A stretch of 22,603 bases of DNA. It comes from a virus. Positions 1 to 6,410 of the stretch are shown here, in pieces. Position 1 is the stretch's first letter. Every line of letters begins with the position of its first letter. Position numbers and translations under genes: made by a program. The stretch covers positions 1 to 22,603 of IMG/VR virus record IMGVR_UViG_3300036801_000401; one strand, written 5' to 3'. The notes beneath the pieces were generated by a model. The model was not told where the DNA came from and made no database searches. It saw only the letters and a list, made by a program, of their open reading frames with translations.

Positions 1-747
1 GCAATCCTCGGGCTATTACTGGTTCCTCAATCGTCCAGCCCACTTCTTTCTGGGCGCATTGTGGACTCGAACGGCCACGCGGTTCCTGATGTGGCCGTCT
101 TAAGTCAGCTCTTTAATCCCACCGGCGGTTACAGCACTGTTAAGACCCACACCAATCCAGACGGCCAGTTCTCTCTGGCTGCTGACGGCAAAGTGGTTTT
201 CGTTAGGAAAGCCGGATTTGTTCCGTTTACGCACGTGCTGGCGCGCGATGAAAGGCAAGTGCAGCTCGTCCTGGAGCCACTCTCCCAGCTCAAGACCTTG
301 CATGTAGCGGGATGCTGGGACACGTATGGCGTGAATCGCCAGGTTTTGTCTTCACACAAGTTCAACCCCAAAGGCGTGACTCTATACGGCGAAGCTCATC
401 TTTACCCTGTTCCGAACAATGCAGCAGTTGAACATCAAAGTGACGTCGACTATGGCGCTCACATAGTTTCTTCCCCCAAAGGCCGCAAGAACCGCATGTT
501 CATTTACTGGGGTTTCTCGTATATCGGCGACTATCCCAACGTGCACCTTTTCGATAATGTGGTGGCGTTTACTGAGCGTGCTTTGAGCACGGCGGAAGAC
601 ACCGAAGAGATCAAAGGTACTCTCAAGAACGGGCACAAATTCCGCTGGGTCGGCGCAAGCCTGGGCTCTGTCTTTTATCATGACGTTACTCCTCAGGCCG
701 CGGAATATTTTGATCGCATTATCGACCAGGGCTGTGTATTGGATTGA
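1..747 (+). CDS. Secreted protein with N-terminal carboxypeptidase-regulatory-like domain (5' end outside window)
   Basis: The frame is open from base 1 and ends with TGA at 745-747, so the true start lies upstream. A GTG at 61 could be called as a start, but the residues before it (ILGLLLVPQSSS) look like the end of a signal peptide and run directly into the domain. Residues following this, GRIVDSNGHAVPDVAV and then TNPDGQFSL, fit a carboxypeptidase regulatory-like/CNA-B-type beta sandwich, a module common in exported Bacteroidota and Acidobacteriota proteins. The C-terminal ~150 residues are rich in aromatics and match no family I recognise. The protein is probably periplasmic or surface exposed. 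It converges on the nuclease-like gene, with only 23 bp between the stops and no clear terminator. Function unknown. Confidence 0.7.
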   Translation, partial: AILGLLLVPQSSSPLLSGRIVDSNGHAVPDVAVLSQLFNPTGGYSTVKTHTNPDGQFSLAADGKVVFVRKAGFVPFTHVLARDERQVQLVLEPLSQLKTLHVAGCWDTYGVNRQVLSSHKFNPKGVTLYGEAHLYPVPNNAAVEHQSDVDYGAHIVSSPKGRKNRMFIYWGFSYIGDYPNVHLFDNVVAFTERALSTAEDTEEIKGTLKNGHKFRWVGASLGSVFYHDVTPQAAEYFDRIIDQGCVLD

Positions 748-770
748 TTATCGCAAGCCAGCTCACAGGG

Positions 771-1466
771 CTAGACCCCTCGGCTAAACATTTTGACCTG
801 TTTTGCCGGATACGCACAAAGTTCTTTCACGGGACATTGATAGCACTGCGGAGATTTGTCTCGGCAGATTTCTTTTCCATGTTGCCGCAGCAGCAAATGC
901 GCTTGGGCAATGGCTTCGGGCTTGCGTGGAAGCTCCGGCTTCAATGCTTCCTGTACTGATCGGTAAGCTGCGCCGTAGTTTTCCTGCCACCGTCCATACC
1001 CAACGCGGGTCAACACACGCAGCCCGTTCCACTCCAGCGGTAGTCCGGGCGACGCGCCGCAAAACATCAGTATCTTTTCCGCTCCCGGGTCGCCGATATT
1101 AGGGAATTGCTTCAACGCTTTCTTGGCCTGCGCATATGGAAGTTTGAGTATCTGGTCCAGGTCGCCGCCGAACTGGCTTATCGTGATTCGTGCAATCTCC
1201 TGCCAGCGGAAAACACGCACCTTGGGGCGCATGCCGCCCATCGTGGCCAACGCCAGCAGCGTTTCGGGATCGGCGTTCAGTATTGCCTTGGGATTCAGGC
1301 CAACTTGCTTTCGCAGGCCTTCGAATACTTTGGCGCGCCGTTCATCCGGTAGTAGATAACAGGCGTTTTCCCACATCACCAGCTCAAACGGTCCCTTCGC
1401 CGGTGGCAGTTTGGGAGCGCCGTAAGCCCGCTTCAACGCGACAATGAGTTTCTTAAGATCAGGCAT
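771..1466 (-). CDS. Endonuclease III-like HhH-GPD protein with FeS cluster, atypical catalytic positions
   Basis: A 231-residue protein in the endonuclease III/MutY fold superfamily (base-excision DNA glycosylases). A helix-hairpin-helix lies at residues 121-133 (FPNIGDPGAEKIL). A C-terminal [4Fe-4S] loop has Cys201, Cys208, Cys211 and Cys217, in exact C-X6-C-X2-C-X5-C spacing. Aligning the hairpin with E. coli Nth (LPGVGRKTANVVL) puts Pro127 where catalytic Lys120 sits. Eighteen residues later, where Nth has Asp138, this protein has Glu145. It may therefore be a monofunctional glycosylase of unusual type, or a DNA-binding relative without lyase activity. ATG 1466 was chosen because the 25 residues upstream (from GTG 1541) look non-homologous. 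Neither start has a strong Shine-Dalgarno (SD) sequence. Family call is firm; activity is uncertain. Confidence 0.8.
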   Translation of the reverse strand: MPDLKKLIVALKRAYGAPKLPPAKGPFELVMWENACYLLPDERRAKVFEGLRKQVGLNPKAILNADPETLLALATMGGMRPKVRVFRWQEIARITISQFGGDLDQILKLPYAQAKKALKQFPNIGDPGAEKILMFCGASPGLPLEWNGLRVLTRVGYGRWQENYGAAYRSVQEALKPELPRKPEAIAQAHLLLRQHGKEICRDKSPQCYQCPVKELCAYPAKQVKMFSRGV

Positions 1467-1551
1467 CGCTGAGGAGCATAACCCAACGGGCAACTGTCTT
1501 CTATGGTGGGGGCGATCCACACGCAACAGTATATCTATCACTTTCTTTCGT

Positions 1552-1582
1552 GGGCTTTAGCCCCTGTAAACCGCTTCAGCGG
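1552..1582. repeat. Intergenic 15-mer hairpin (copy 1) plus adjacent short hairpin
   Basis: GGGCTTTAGCCCCTG at 1552-1566 folds as GGGCT/AGCCC. The identical 15-mer recurs at 6377-6391; both copies are preceded by TTCG (directly at 6377, two bases removed here) and lie upstream of a plus-strand ORF with a good SD. A second small hairpin, CCGCT-tc-AGCGG, follows at 1571-1582. Probably a dispersed genomic intergenic element; no function can be assigned. Confidence 0.55.
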
Positions 1583-1628
1583 CTGATTCGATCCACAAAA
1601 CATTTACAACCCAGCACAGGAGAACCCC

Positions 1629-1793
1629 ATGCCGCAATTCACCGACGATGAATTTATCGCCCGGCTCAGCGCCTGTCTCAGTCAATCCACCGACGGCATC
1701 GAACCCGAAACTCCCATTTTCAAAAATGACGACGGCTCCATCAACCGCGAAAAAACCCTGGCTTTACCTTGCTACTGGAATTTCAAACTCTAG
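1629..1793 (+). CDS. Small acidic hypothetical protein (54 aa)
   Basis: ATG at 1629 is preceded by a strong SD (AGGAGA 1618-1623, five bases away). The frame ends in TAG at 1791-1793. The product starts MPQFTDDEFIARLSACLSQS and ends CYWNFKL; it is acidic in the middle and has two cysteines, no signal peptide and no membrane segment. I do not recognise a family. The stop overlaps the stop of the convergent outer-membrane-type gene in the palindrome CTAG (1790-1793), so the two genes share stop bases on opposite strands. The SD and sensible composition argue for a real gene. It could also be the remnant of a longer gene cut off by its neighbour. Confidence 0.5.
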   Translation: MPQFTDDEFIARLSACLSQSTDGIEPETPIFKNDDGSINREKTLALPCYWNFKL

Positions 1794-3199
1794 AACAAAC
1801 TCGGCCTCGCTGAACTACCCAGCAATGACGTATTCACGTTCACGATCGTGTGCGTGCCCTCGTGCCCGCCAAACGCAAACAGCAGATACACCATCGGGAA
1901 CCCGCCGGCGCGCAGGTTCAGGCCTGCAGCATAGCTGTGCCTCCATGGATTGCTGCCCAGGTCGCCACGCAAAAGAGCGACCTTGCCCTGATCGGCGCGC
2001 ACCGTGATCCCCAATGGCAGTTTGCCGATCGAATGATCGAAGTTTTCCTGCAACAGCAGGACGTTGGGTGCCCGGAAACGGTAATCCTGATAGCTGCTCA
2101 GCGACGGATTTCCATTCAGGTCTGATCCGCCCAGCGTCGGCTGGAAATAAAACGGCACAACATTCGTTCCTGGCGTCATCGACAGGGAGTTGAACACCCG
2201 CAGCCCCAACGTCCCCACCTGGCTCGTTGTGGTAGTCGCATGCGGGCATGTCGAATCATCACTCGTGGCATCTTGGCGGCAATCGTTCGGACCATTGGCG
2301 TCCCTCGCTACGTACATGTTCGTGTGATGGATCGAAATTTCCTGGTAAAGATCGAACGTCAGCCGCTGGAATGAAAAACCCGAACCGTCTGTATCGATGA
2401 ACGGCTGATACATCGCGGCGTAATTGAAATGCAACAAATTATTCTTCGTCGCGGGCCGCATTCTCACTCCGACCCCCGGCTGCAGGAAGAAAGGCTGGTG
2501 CGCCAGTCCCGGCGCCGTCGTCGGCGTGTACAGCGTTTCGGTCGAAGGCGACCCGTTTCCGGTGCTCGAGCGAATATCCGGCAATCGCCCGTTCAACTCG
2601 GCGAAGATGCCCGCGTTGAGCTTCTGAAAGACCGGCCACACCGCGTTCCCGCCAACAATGTGTTCGGTCATCCCGAAGAACGATCGTCCGGCAGTTGTCG
2701 TTGCCGGCCCTTCGCCGAAGAACGCCAGTTTGTTGAGTGAGGTCGATTGCGCGTAGAAGTTGTAAACTGGTCGCTCCACATACGCTTGCACGTCGCCAAC
2801 GTCTTTCGGGACTCCCATTGTCCCCTCTGATCGTTCAATGTGCGTGCCCACAAATTTCAGGTAGAAGCCCGCACGCCATGATCCATTGCTCGATCCGATG
2901 GCATCCGCGCTCCAGGCTTTACTCCAGTCGTCGCCGTCTTTGTGGCCGACGTAAGCTAGTCCAGCGCCAAAGCCATTCTGCGGAGCAATGCTTCCCACCG
3001 CGATGTGCAGCGGCTGTCCGGTGAAGAGCACTTCAGCGCAGCCAACAATGTGCTTAGGACAGTTCTTTTTGAACTTGCCCGGCTCGGTTGCCGGCTCCTG
3101 CTCTTGTTCATTTTTCACGCCTGGACTTGGAGTCGGAGTGGGCTGTTGTGCCCAAACACTTGCCGAGAGCAACATGAATGCGAGAATAATTCGACGCAC
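1790..3199 (-). CDS. Exported protein, probable outer-membrane beta-barrel or surface protein
   Basis: A 469-residue protein starting at GTG 3199, six bases after AGGAG of the SD AGGAGA. The N-terminus RRIILAFMLLSASVWAQ is a signal peptide with likely cleavage after the final AQ. A Pro/Thr/Glu-rich linker follows, then long stretches of alternating hydrophobic and polar residues with many aromatics and glycines, typical of an outer-membrane beta barrel. Pairs of cysteines (NCPKHIVGC, NDCRQDATSDDSTC) suggest disulfides. A longer reading to 3331 would overlap the Lys-rich end of the upstream gene and bury the signal peptide, so it was rejected. Last gene of a three-gene minus-strand operon, 10 bp after its neighbour. 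No named family; the barrel assignment is inferred from pattern only. Confidence 0.7.
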   Translation of the reverse strand: MRRIILAFMLLSASVWAQQPTPTPSPGVKNEQEQEPATEPGKFKKNCPKHIVGCAEVLFTGQPLHIAVGSIAPQNGFGAGLAYVGHKDGDDWSKAWSADAIGSSNGSWRAGFYLKFVGTHIERSEGTMGVPKDVGDVQAYVERPVYNFYAQSTSLNKLAFFGEGPATTTAGRSFFGMTEHIVGGNAVWPVFQKLNAGIFAELNGRLPDIRSSTGNGSPSTETLYTPTTAPGLAHQPFFLQPGVGVRMRPATKNNLLHFNYAAMYQPFIDTDGSGFSFQRLTFDLYQEISIHHTNMYVARDANGPNDCRQDATSDDSTCPHATTTTSQVGTLGLRVFNSLSMTPGTNVVPFYFQPTLGGSDLNGNPSLSSYQDYRFRAPNVLLLQENFDHSIGKLPLGITVRADQGKVALLRGDLGSNPWRHSYAAGLNLRAGGFPMVYLLFAFGGHEGTHTIVNVNTSLLGSSARPSLF

Positions 3200-3209
3200 T
3201 GACTTCTCC

Positions 3210-3563
3210 TTACTTGCGCGACGTACGCTTCTTTTGAGCTGATTTGGTTTTTTTTCTGGACTTGCCGGTAGCCTTCTTGGCGGATGCTTTTTTCTTGGCC
3301 GGCTTCGATTTCTTTGTGGCTTTCTTCCCATGCTTGTGCAGCAGCGCCGTAACCTTTTGTATGTACTTGCTGGCCTGCCGCTCCGTGTGTAACGTATTGA
3401 TGTTAATATTCGTGTGCTCTTCCGGCGGGACCCTCAACTGCTCTGCATGGTGTAGATGCAGCAACTGCGTGCGGACCAGGCTCGAGATCGGCCGGTCAGG
3501 GTTGTAGGCCTCTTTTTCGTCAAACTCAATAATATCGACTGTGGGAGCGTCTTTGATCGCCAT
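3210..3563 (-). CDS. Small protein with histone-H1-like lysine-rich C-terminal tail
   Basis: 117 residues with two halves. Residues 1-79 form an acidic, His-containing globular part (LLHLHHAEQLRVPPEEH, then ERQASKYIQKVTALLHKHG). Residues 80-117 are a tail of Lys, Ala, Ser and Thr resembling histone H1/HU-type extensions (KKATKKSKPAKKKASAKKA). Such tails usually bind nucleic acid or polyanions; here that is inference. AAAGG lies a few bases upstream of ATG 3563. It sits 3 bp after the phosphoesterase stop and 10 bp before the exported-protein start, so the three are probably co-transcribed and translationally linked. I do not recognise the N-terminal family. Confidence 0.7.
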   Translation of the reverse strand: MAIKDAPTVDIIEFDEKEAYNPDRPISSLVRTQLLHLHHAEQLRVPPEEHTNININTLHTERQASKYIQKVTALLHKHGKKATKKSKPAKKKASAKKATGKSRKKTKSAQKKRTSRK

Positions 3564-3566
3564 ATC

Positions 3567-4811
3567 TCAGCCTTTCATCGCCTTGGGGAAAAATATGCAG
3601 TCATTGTCTGGACGCAGCGTGTCACCCAGCAGATCAAGAAAAGTTTCCGCGTTCTGCTCGCGCACCGTTCCGTGGTCCTGGCCGCCCAGGAAATGCTTGC
3701 TCACCGTCGCCGGTATCGACGAATGCTCGAAAATCCTGGGGTTCGGATCTTCAGTCCCTGGAACCACCGTTCCGCGCGGAATGTAAGGCGAAACCAGGAT
3801 CGCCGGTACGCGAATCCCCAATCGGTCGAACTTGAACGTGAGTCCGGGGACTCCGGTTGCCGCTTCGGGCGCCTTAAAGCCGTCCGGAGTGCAGTTTGGC
3901 GGAACCACGTGATCGTAGAGCCCGCCGTGCTCATCATAGACAATCAGCAGCACCGTGCTCTTCCATAGGTCAGGATTGATGCGGATGCAGTCATAAACTT
4001 TTCCGATGAAATTATCGCCCGCGAGCACATGATGATCGGGATGCTGGTCCGTGGCCAGCAACTGTCCGCCGCCCGGCCCCGGATGGTCCGTATAGTTTGG
4101 CTCCACAAAGCTGTACTCCGGCAGGTTCCCGGATTTGCAGTCGGCGACGAAGTCGCTGAAGACGCCAAAGAAGCTCTGGTCCTTGATCAGGTTTACGATC
4201 TCCATGGTCGAGCTCGGCAGATCGTAGTAATAAAGTTTGGCACCGTGCCCGCCAGCCGCCAGCCGCTCGTATATCGCCGGGATTTTCGCGCGGTCGGCGT
4301 CGCTGACCAGAAACATGTTCATGTCCACGTTGCCGAATGACGTGCCATAGTGCGCAAACGCCCGATTGCAGATTGTCGGGCCCGGAATCGAGGCAAACCA
4401 CCCGTTGAACACCGCGTACTCAGTCGCCAGCGAGGTCAAAACCGGAATCTTCTCTGGCGAAAAATATTTCATGATCGCGTGCGAATCCTGCACATTCGCC
4501 CCTTGCGTCCCGTAGCTCTGCACAAAGCCCTGCATGTTGGCCGCGCGTCCTGGAGCGAACGGCGCGCCGCCGTAAATCTGCACATCGACACCCGGAAAAT
4601 GATGGTCCGGATCATGGCTCAACTGCCCGCGATAATCCGCCGTCGGCGACACTTGCACCACGCTTCCCGCGCTGTCCGGGTTCGACTCGTTCCCGGTCAG
4701 CCCGTCTATCTTGGGAAATTTTTTCTTGAGTCCGCCCAGCATGTGGTCGAAGGAGCGGTTTTCCATCATCAGCACGACAATATGTTTCAGGTTATCCAAA
4801 CCTTGCGGCAT
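3567..4811 (-). CDS. Phosphoesterase of the phospholipase C/acid phosphatase family
   Basis: A 414-residue protein of the non-specific phospholipase C/AcpA phosphoesterase family (alkaline phosphatase superfamily; Pfam Phosphoesterase). Residues 11-23 (IVVLMMENRSFDH) carry the metal-binding Glu17-Asn18. IPGPTICNRAF contains the expected catalytic Ser/Thr position in the GPT motif. VYDEHGGLYDHVVPP supplies the second Asp-Glu pair and the DHV motif, and LGIRVPAILVSPYIPRG with a later EHSS is the typical C-terminal signature. It should hydrolyse phosphate mono- or diesters such as phospholipids. No signal peptide or twin-arginine motif precedes the fold, unlike secreted PLCs, so location is unclear. 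First gene of the operon with the Lys-rich and exported proteins. Substrate not predictable. Confidence 0.9.
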   Translation of the reverse strand: MPQGLDNLKHIVVLMMENRSFDHMLGGLKKKFPKIDGLTGNESNPDSAGSVVQVSPTADYRGQLSHDPDHHFPGVDVQIYGGAPFAPGRAANMQGFVQSYGTQGANVQDSHAIMKYFSPEKIPVLTSLATEYAVFNGWFASIPGPTICNRAFAHYGTSFGNVDMNMFLVSDADRAKIPAIYERLAAGGHGAKLYYYDLPSSTMEIVNLIKDQSFFGVFSDFVADCKSGNLPEYSFVEPNYTDHPGPGGGQLLATDQHPDHHVLAGDNFIGKVYDCIRINPDLWKSTVLLIVYDEHGGLYDHVVPPNCTPDGFKAPEAATGVPGLTFKFDRLGIRVPAILVSPYIPRGTVVPGTEDPNPRIFEHSSIPATVSKHFLGGQDHGTVREQNAETFLDLLGDTLRPDNDCIFFPKAMKG

Positions 4812-4970
4812 GCAGGCATCTCACTTTCATCTCAATGTTCAAAGGGGCTGTGTCCGTATAAAACACCACACCTGGTAGTTTAGTGGCGCAAGCGCTCGAA
4901 TCGTTACAGAAAACGGGACGAATTGTTTCATCCATCCAATTCAAGCATTGCTTGGAATGGAACAAATACT

Positions 4971-5375
4971 TTAATTCGGCAGCCGAAACTTGGCGTCCTC
5001 AGTCTTTTCAATTTCGCCCCCTTCTGCCATTCGGCGCAAAACGGTATGGATGGACGACAACAGATTCACTTGGCCCACGCCAATACCCATCTTCACCAGG
5101 TCCTCGCGGATATCGACTGGGCTTAGCGCCGTCTGGTGTATGCGGAACAGCCGCCTTATGGATTCGGTGAATCCCGGCTTGGCGTCAATGGCAAAGCCCT
5201 CCACCAGCAGCAGCTTGTCGATCTCCTCCGGAGGGGCGCCGCACATTTCGCCCAGGGCCTTGACTGTCTGTTTAAGTTTGCGGATCTTCTGGTCCAGGTC
5301 GTCTCGTTTCTGGAGCTGTTGCAGCAGATCGGCCTTTGCTGTCGCATAAGCCTGCTTGTAAGTTTCGCGCGCCAT
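4971..5375 (-). CDS. Coiled-coil plus winged-helix (HARE-HTH-like) small protein
   Basis: 134 residues. Residues ~10-45 (DLLQQLQKRDDLDQKIRKLK) are strongly heptad-like. Residues ~72-133 (FTESIRRLFRIHQTALSPVD through SSIHTVLRRMAEGGEIEKTE) resemble the HARE-HTH/winged-helix domain found at the C-terminus of many small acidobacterial proteins and in RpoE delta. It probably binds DNA or a transcription factor as a coiled-coil oligomer; target unknown. ATG 5375 was chosen over TTG 5396. No SD is visible for either, but a TTGACA/TAGACT promoter on this strand places transcription start only a few bases before 5375, so the mRNA may be leaderless. Confidence 0.75.
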   Translation of the reverse strand: MARETYKQAYATAKADLLQQLQKRDDLDQKIRKLKQTVKALGEMCGAPPEEIDKLLLVEGFAIDAKPGFTESIRRLFRIHQTALSPVDIREDLVKMGIGVGQVNLLSSIHTVLRRMAEGGEIEKTEDAKFRLPN

Positions 5376-5385
5376 AAGTGTCTGA

Positions 5386-5414
5386 AGTCTAAGCAATGTC
5401 TAAATAATTGTCAA
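5386..5414 (-). promoter_or_regulatory. Sigma-70-type promoter for the coiled-coil/HTH gene
   Basis: On the minus strand, a perfect -35 TTGACA (5414-5409) is followed after 17 bp by TAGACT (5391-5386, 4/6). Predicted +1 is about 5379-5380, four or five bases before ATG 5375. Confidence 0.5.
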
Positions 5415-5477
5415 TGCTTTACATGTCTGATAATAAGCGAATATTTCAGAAAATTTGAGAAAAAATGATTTTTGCTC

Positions 5478-5507
5478 TTGACTTCAGAAAGTTATTTGTC
5501 GTATAAG
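5478..5507 (+). promoter_or_regulatory. Sigma-70-type promoter firing rightward
   Basis: TTGACT (5478-5483, 5/6) and TATAAG (5502-5507, 5/6) are separated by 18 bp in an AT-rich stretch. It is divergent from the minus-strand promoter at 5386-5414. The next convincing gene starts at 5897, so the transcript would have a leader of about 380 nt. Confidence 0.5.
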
Positions 5508-5511
5508 ATGT

Positions 5512-5741
5512 CTATGCAGGGCGGTAGTTGGTTCTGCATAGCCGGGAGCGGCGCCGGCTTAATCAAACGGCCTGCACCCTTTCCAAGGCCGGCGTACCGT
5601 TTGCGTCTGCTGCGGGAACCTCATTCTGGGCTTTTGCATGTGGCGTCTTTTCCTGTTTCGTCGGGAATGCGCGCGCACATCGGAAGCAGAGCAAAAGGAC
5701 CTCCGTAGGTTCTTACTCCATCGCAGAATGATAGGTTCCCG
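5512..5741 (+). other. Leader region with several inverted repeats (candidate structured RNA)
   Basis: Just downstream of the rightward promoter there is a perfect 8-bp inverted repeat, CTATGCAG (5512-5519) with CTGCATAG (5534-5541), at the predicted RNA 5' end. AAACGGCCT can pair with the later AGGCC and CCGTTT blocks. CGGGAACCT (5613-5621) is complementary to AGGTTCCCG (5733-5741), and its inner six bases also match AGGTTC at 5707-5712, so two mutually exclusive pairings exist. No known riboswitch, 6S, SRP or tmRNA consensus was recognised. It could be a cis-regulatory leader of the zinc-ribbon gene or an independent small RNA. Confidence 0.3.
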
Positions 5742-5762
5742 AAAACCGTCAAAAAGAGCCTG

Positions 5763-5800
5763 TAAATACCAAGTACGAAATACTAAGTACCAAGTACTGC
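5763..5800. repeat. Short degenerate tandem repeat around AAGTAC
   Basis: The unit ATACYAAGTAC occurs twice with a 3-bp spacer and is followed by a third CCAAGTAC, giving three AAGTAC blocks in under 40 bp. No coding potential. Such low-complexity intergenic repeats are probably slippage products. Confidence 0.5.
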
Positions 5801-5896
5801 TTCTCTACCGCTGTCTCAATCCAGAACATTTAAATAAACCCGCCGTCCAGCCCCTTCTTCTGCTCATCGGTCTGCGTCCGGCGCAGAGGTGTTTCT

Positions 5897-6106
5897 ATGG
5901 CACACGATCATAACGGACGTGTCGGTCCGCCGCGCTGTGAAGAATGTAACGCTCCTATGAACTCCGATGATCGTCGCTCGTCTTCAGAGTTTGCACGGTC
6001 GCTTTGCTTCGATTGCCACCGCGAACGCAATCCCTTTCCGGTAATCAAAAAGAAGAGAGGTCGTCCGTCACGTGTCGGTTTTCACCCTTTGGAACTGCCA
6101 TGCTGA
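5897..6106 (+). CDS. Small zinc-ribbon protein with AT-hook
   Basis: 69 residues with two CXXC knuckles, Cys14/Cys17 (CEEC) and Cys37/Cys40 (CFDC). These are enough for one treble-clef or zinc-ribbon site with 19 residues between the pairs. The tail KKKRGRPSR (51-59) contains the GRP core of an AT-hook, which binds the minor groove of AT-rich DNA. ATG 5897 has GAGG seven bases upstream. Zinc ribbon plus AT-hook suggests a small nucleoid or transcription-associated DNA binder; that is inference from motifs. It sits alone after a ~380-nt leader and before a repeat-rich intergenic stretch. It could be the last host gene or the first gene of the phage-like element. Confidence 0.7.
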   Translation: MAHDHNGRVGPPRCEECNAPMNSDDRRSSSEFARSLCFDCHRERNPFPVIKKKRGRPSRVGFHPLELPC

Positions 6107-6134
6107 ACTCGGATGTCGAGTCCTTAATGAGACC
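6105..6134. repeat. Imperfect 30-bp direct repeat, copy 1
   Basis: This block begins at the stop of the zinc-ribbon gene and ends in TGAGACC. It matches 6208-6237 with a few substitutions and two compensating one-base indels; shared blocks include GAACT, GTCGAG, CCTT and TGAGACC. It also folds internally as ACTCG/CGAGT. Confidence 0.45.
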
Positions 6135-6181
6135 GTAAATGGAATTTCTTAAGCACATCGAATAATCAGAAGGCCCGCAAA

Positions 6182-6250
6182 CCCTCACCCTCTCGACATG
6201 CTATCCCGAACTTCGAGGTCGAGCCTTGAGTGAGACCAAGTGGGTGAGGG
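6182..6250. repeat. Nested inverted repeat containing direct-repeat copy 2
   Basis: CCCTCACCC (6182-6190) pairs perfectly with GGGTGAGGG (6242-6250), and inside it CTCGAC (6192-6197) pairs with GTCGAG (6218-6223). The second copy of the 30-bp direct repeat (6208-6237) lies within. No T-tract follows, so it is not a standard intrinsic terminator. The rest of 6107-6410 holds no ORF I can support. Confidence 0.5.
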
Positions 6251-6376
6251 AACGGCTCCGCTGCTGCATCGCGTGAGCCAGGATCGATAAAGAGGATCCA
6301 AACGAAACCGTATCCAGAACAAGACAAGTGTCAGGGCACGAGTTTACTCGCGCCATCAATCGTCCCCAACTCATTC

Positions 6377-6391
6377 GGGCTTTAGCCCCTG
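6377..6391. repeat. Intergenic 15-mer hairpin (copy 2)
   Basis: Identical to 1552-1566 (GGGCTTTAGCCCCTG), again preceded by TTCG. It lies 20 bp upstream of the GTG start of the secreted-protein gene and is followed by a run of six A. Confidence 0.55.
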
Positions 6392-6410
6392 AAAAAACCT
6401 GGAGATAACC

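Noticed and set aside
3200-3331. N-terminal extension of the exported protein to 3331
   Set aside because: It would overlap the Lys-rich gene in another frame and bury the signal peptide; GTG 3199 has an ideal SD.
4868-4900. tRNA D-arm-like stretch (GGTAGTTTAGTGGC)
   Set aside because: No anticodon arm, T-loop or acceptor complement at the right distances.
5472-5708. A 78-codon plus-strand frame in the 5400-5896 gap
   Set aside because: It begins upstream of the -10 box of the predicted promoter, has no SD, a Pro/Arg-rich composition without domain character, and overlaps inverted repeats better explained as RNA structure.
5763-5800. Possible CRISPR array from AAGTAC blocks
   Set aside because: Units are about 11 bp with 3-bp spacing, far too short for repeats and spacers, and no cas genes are present.
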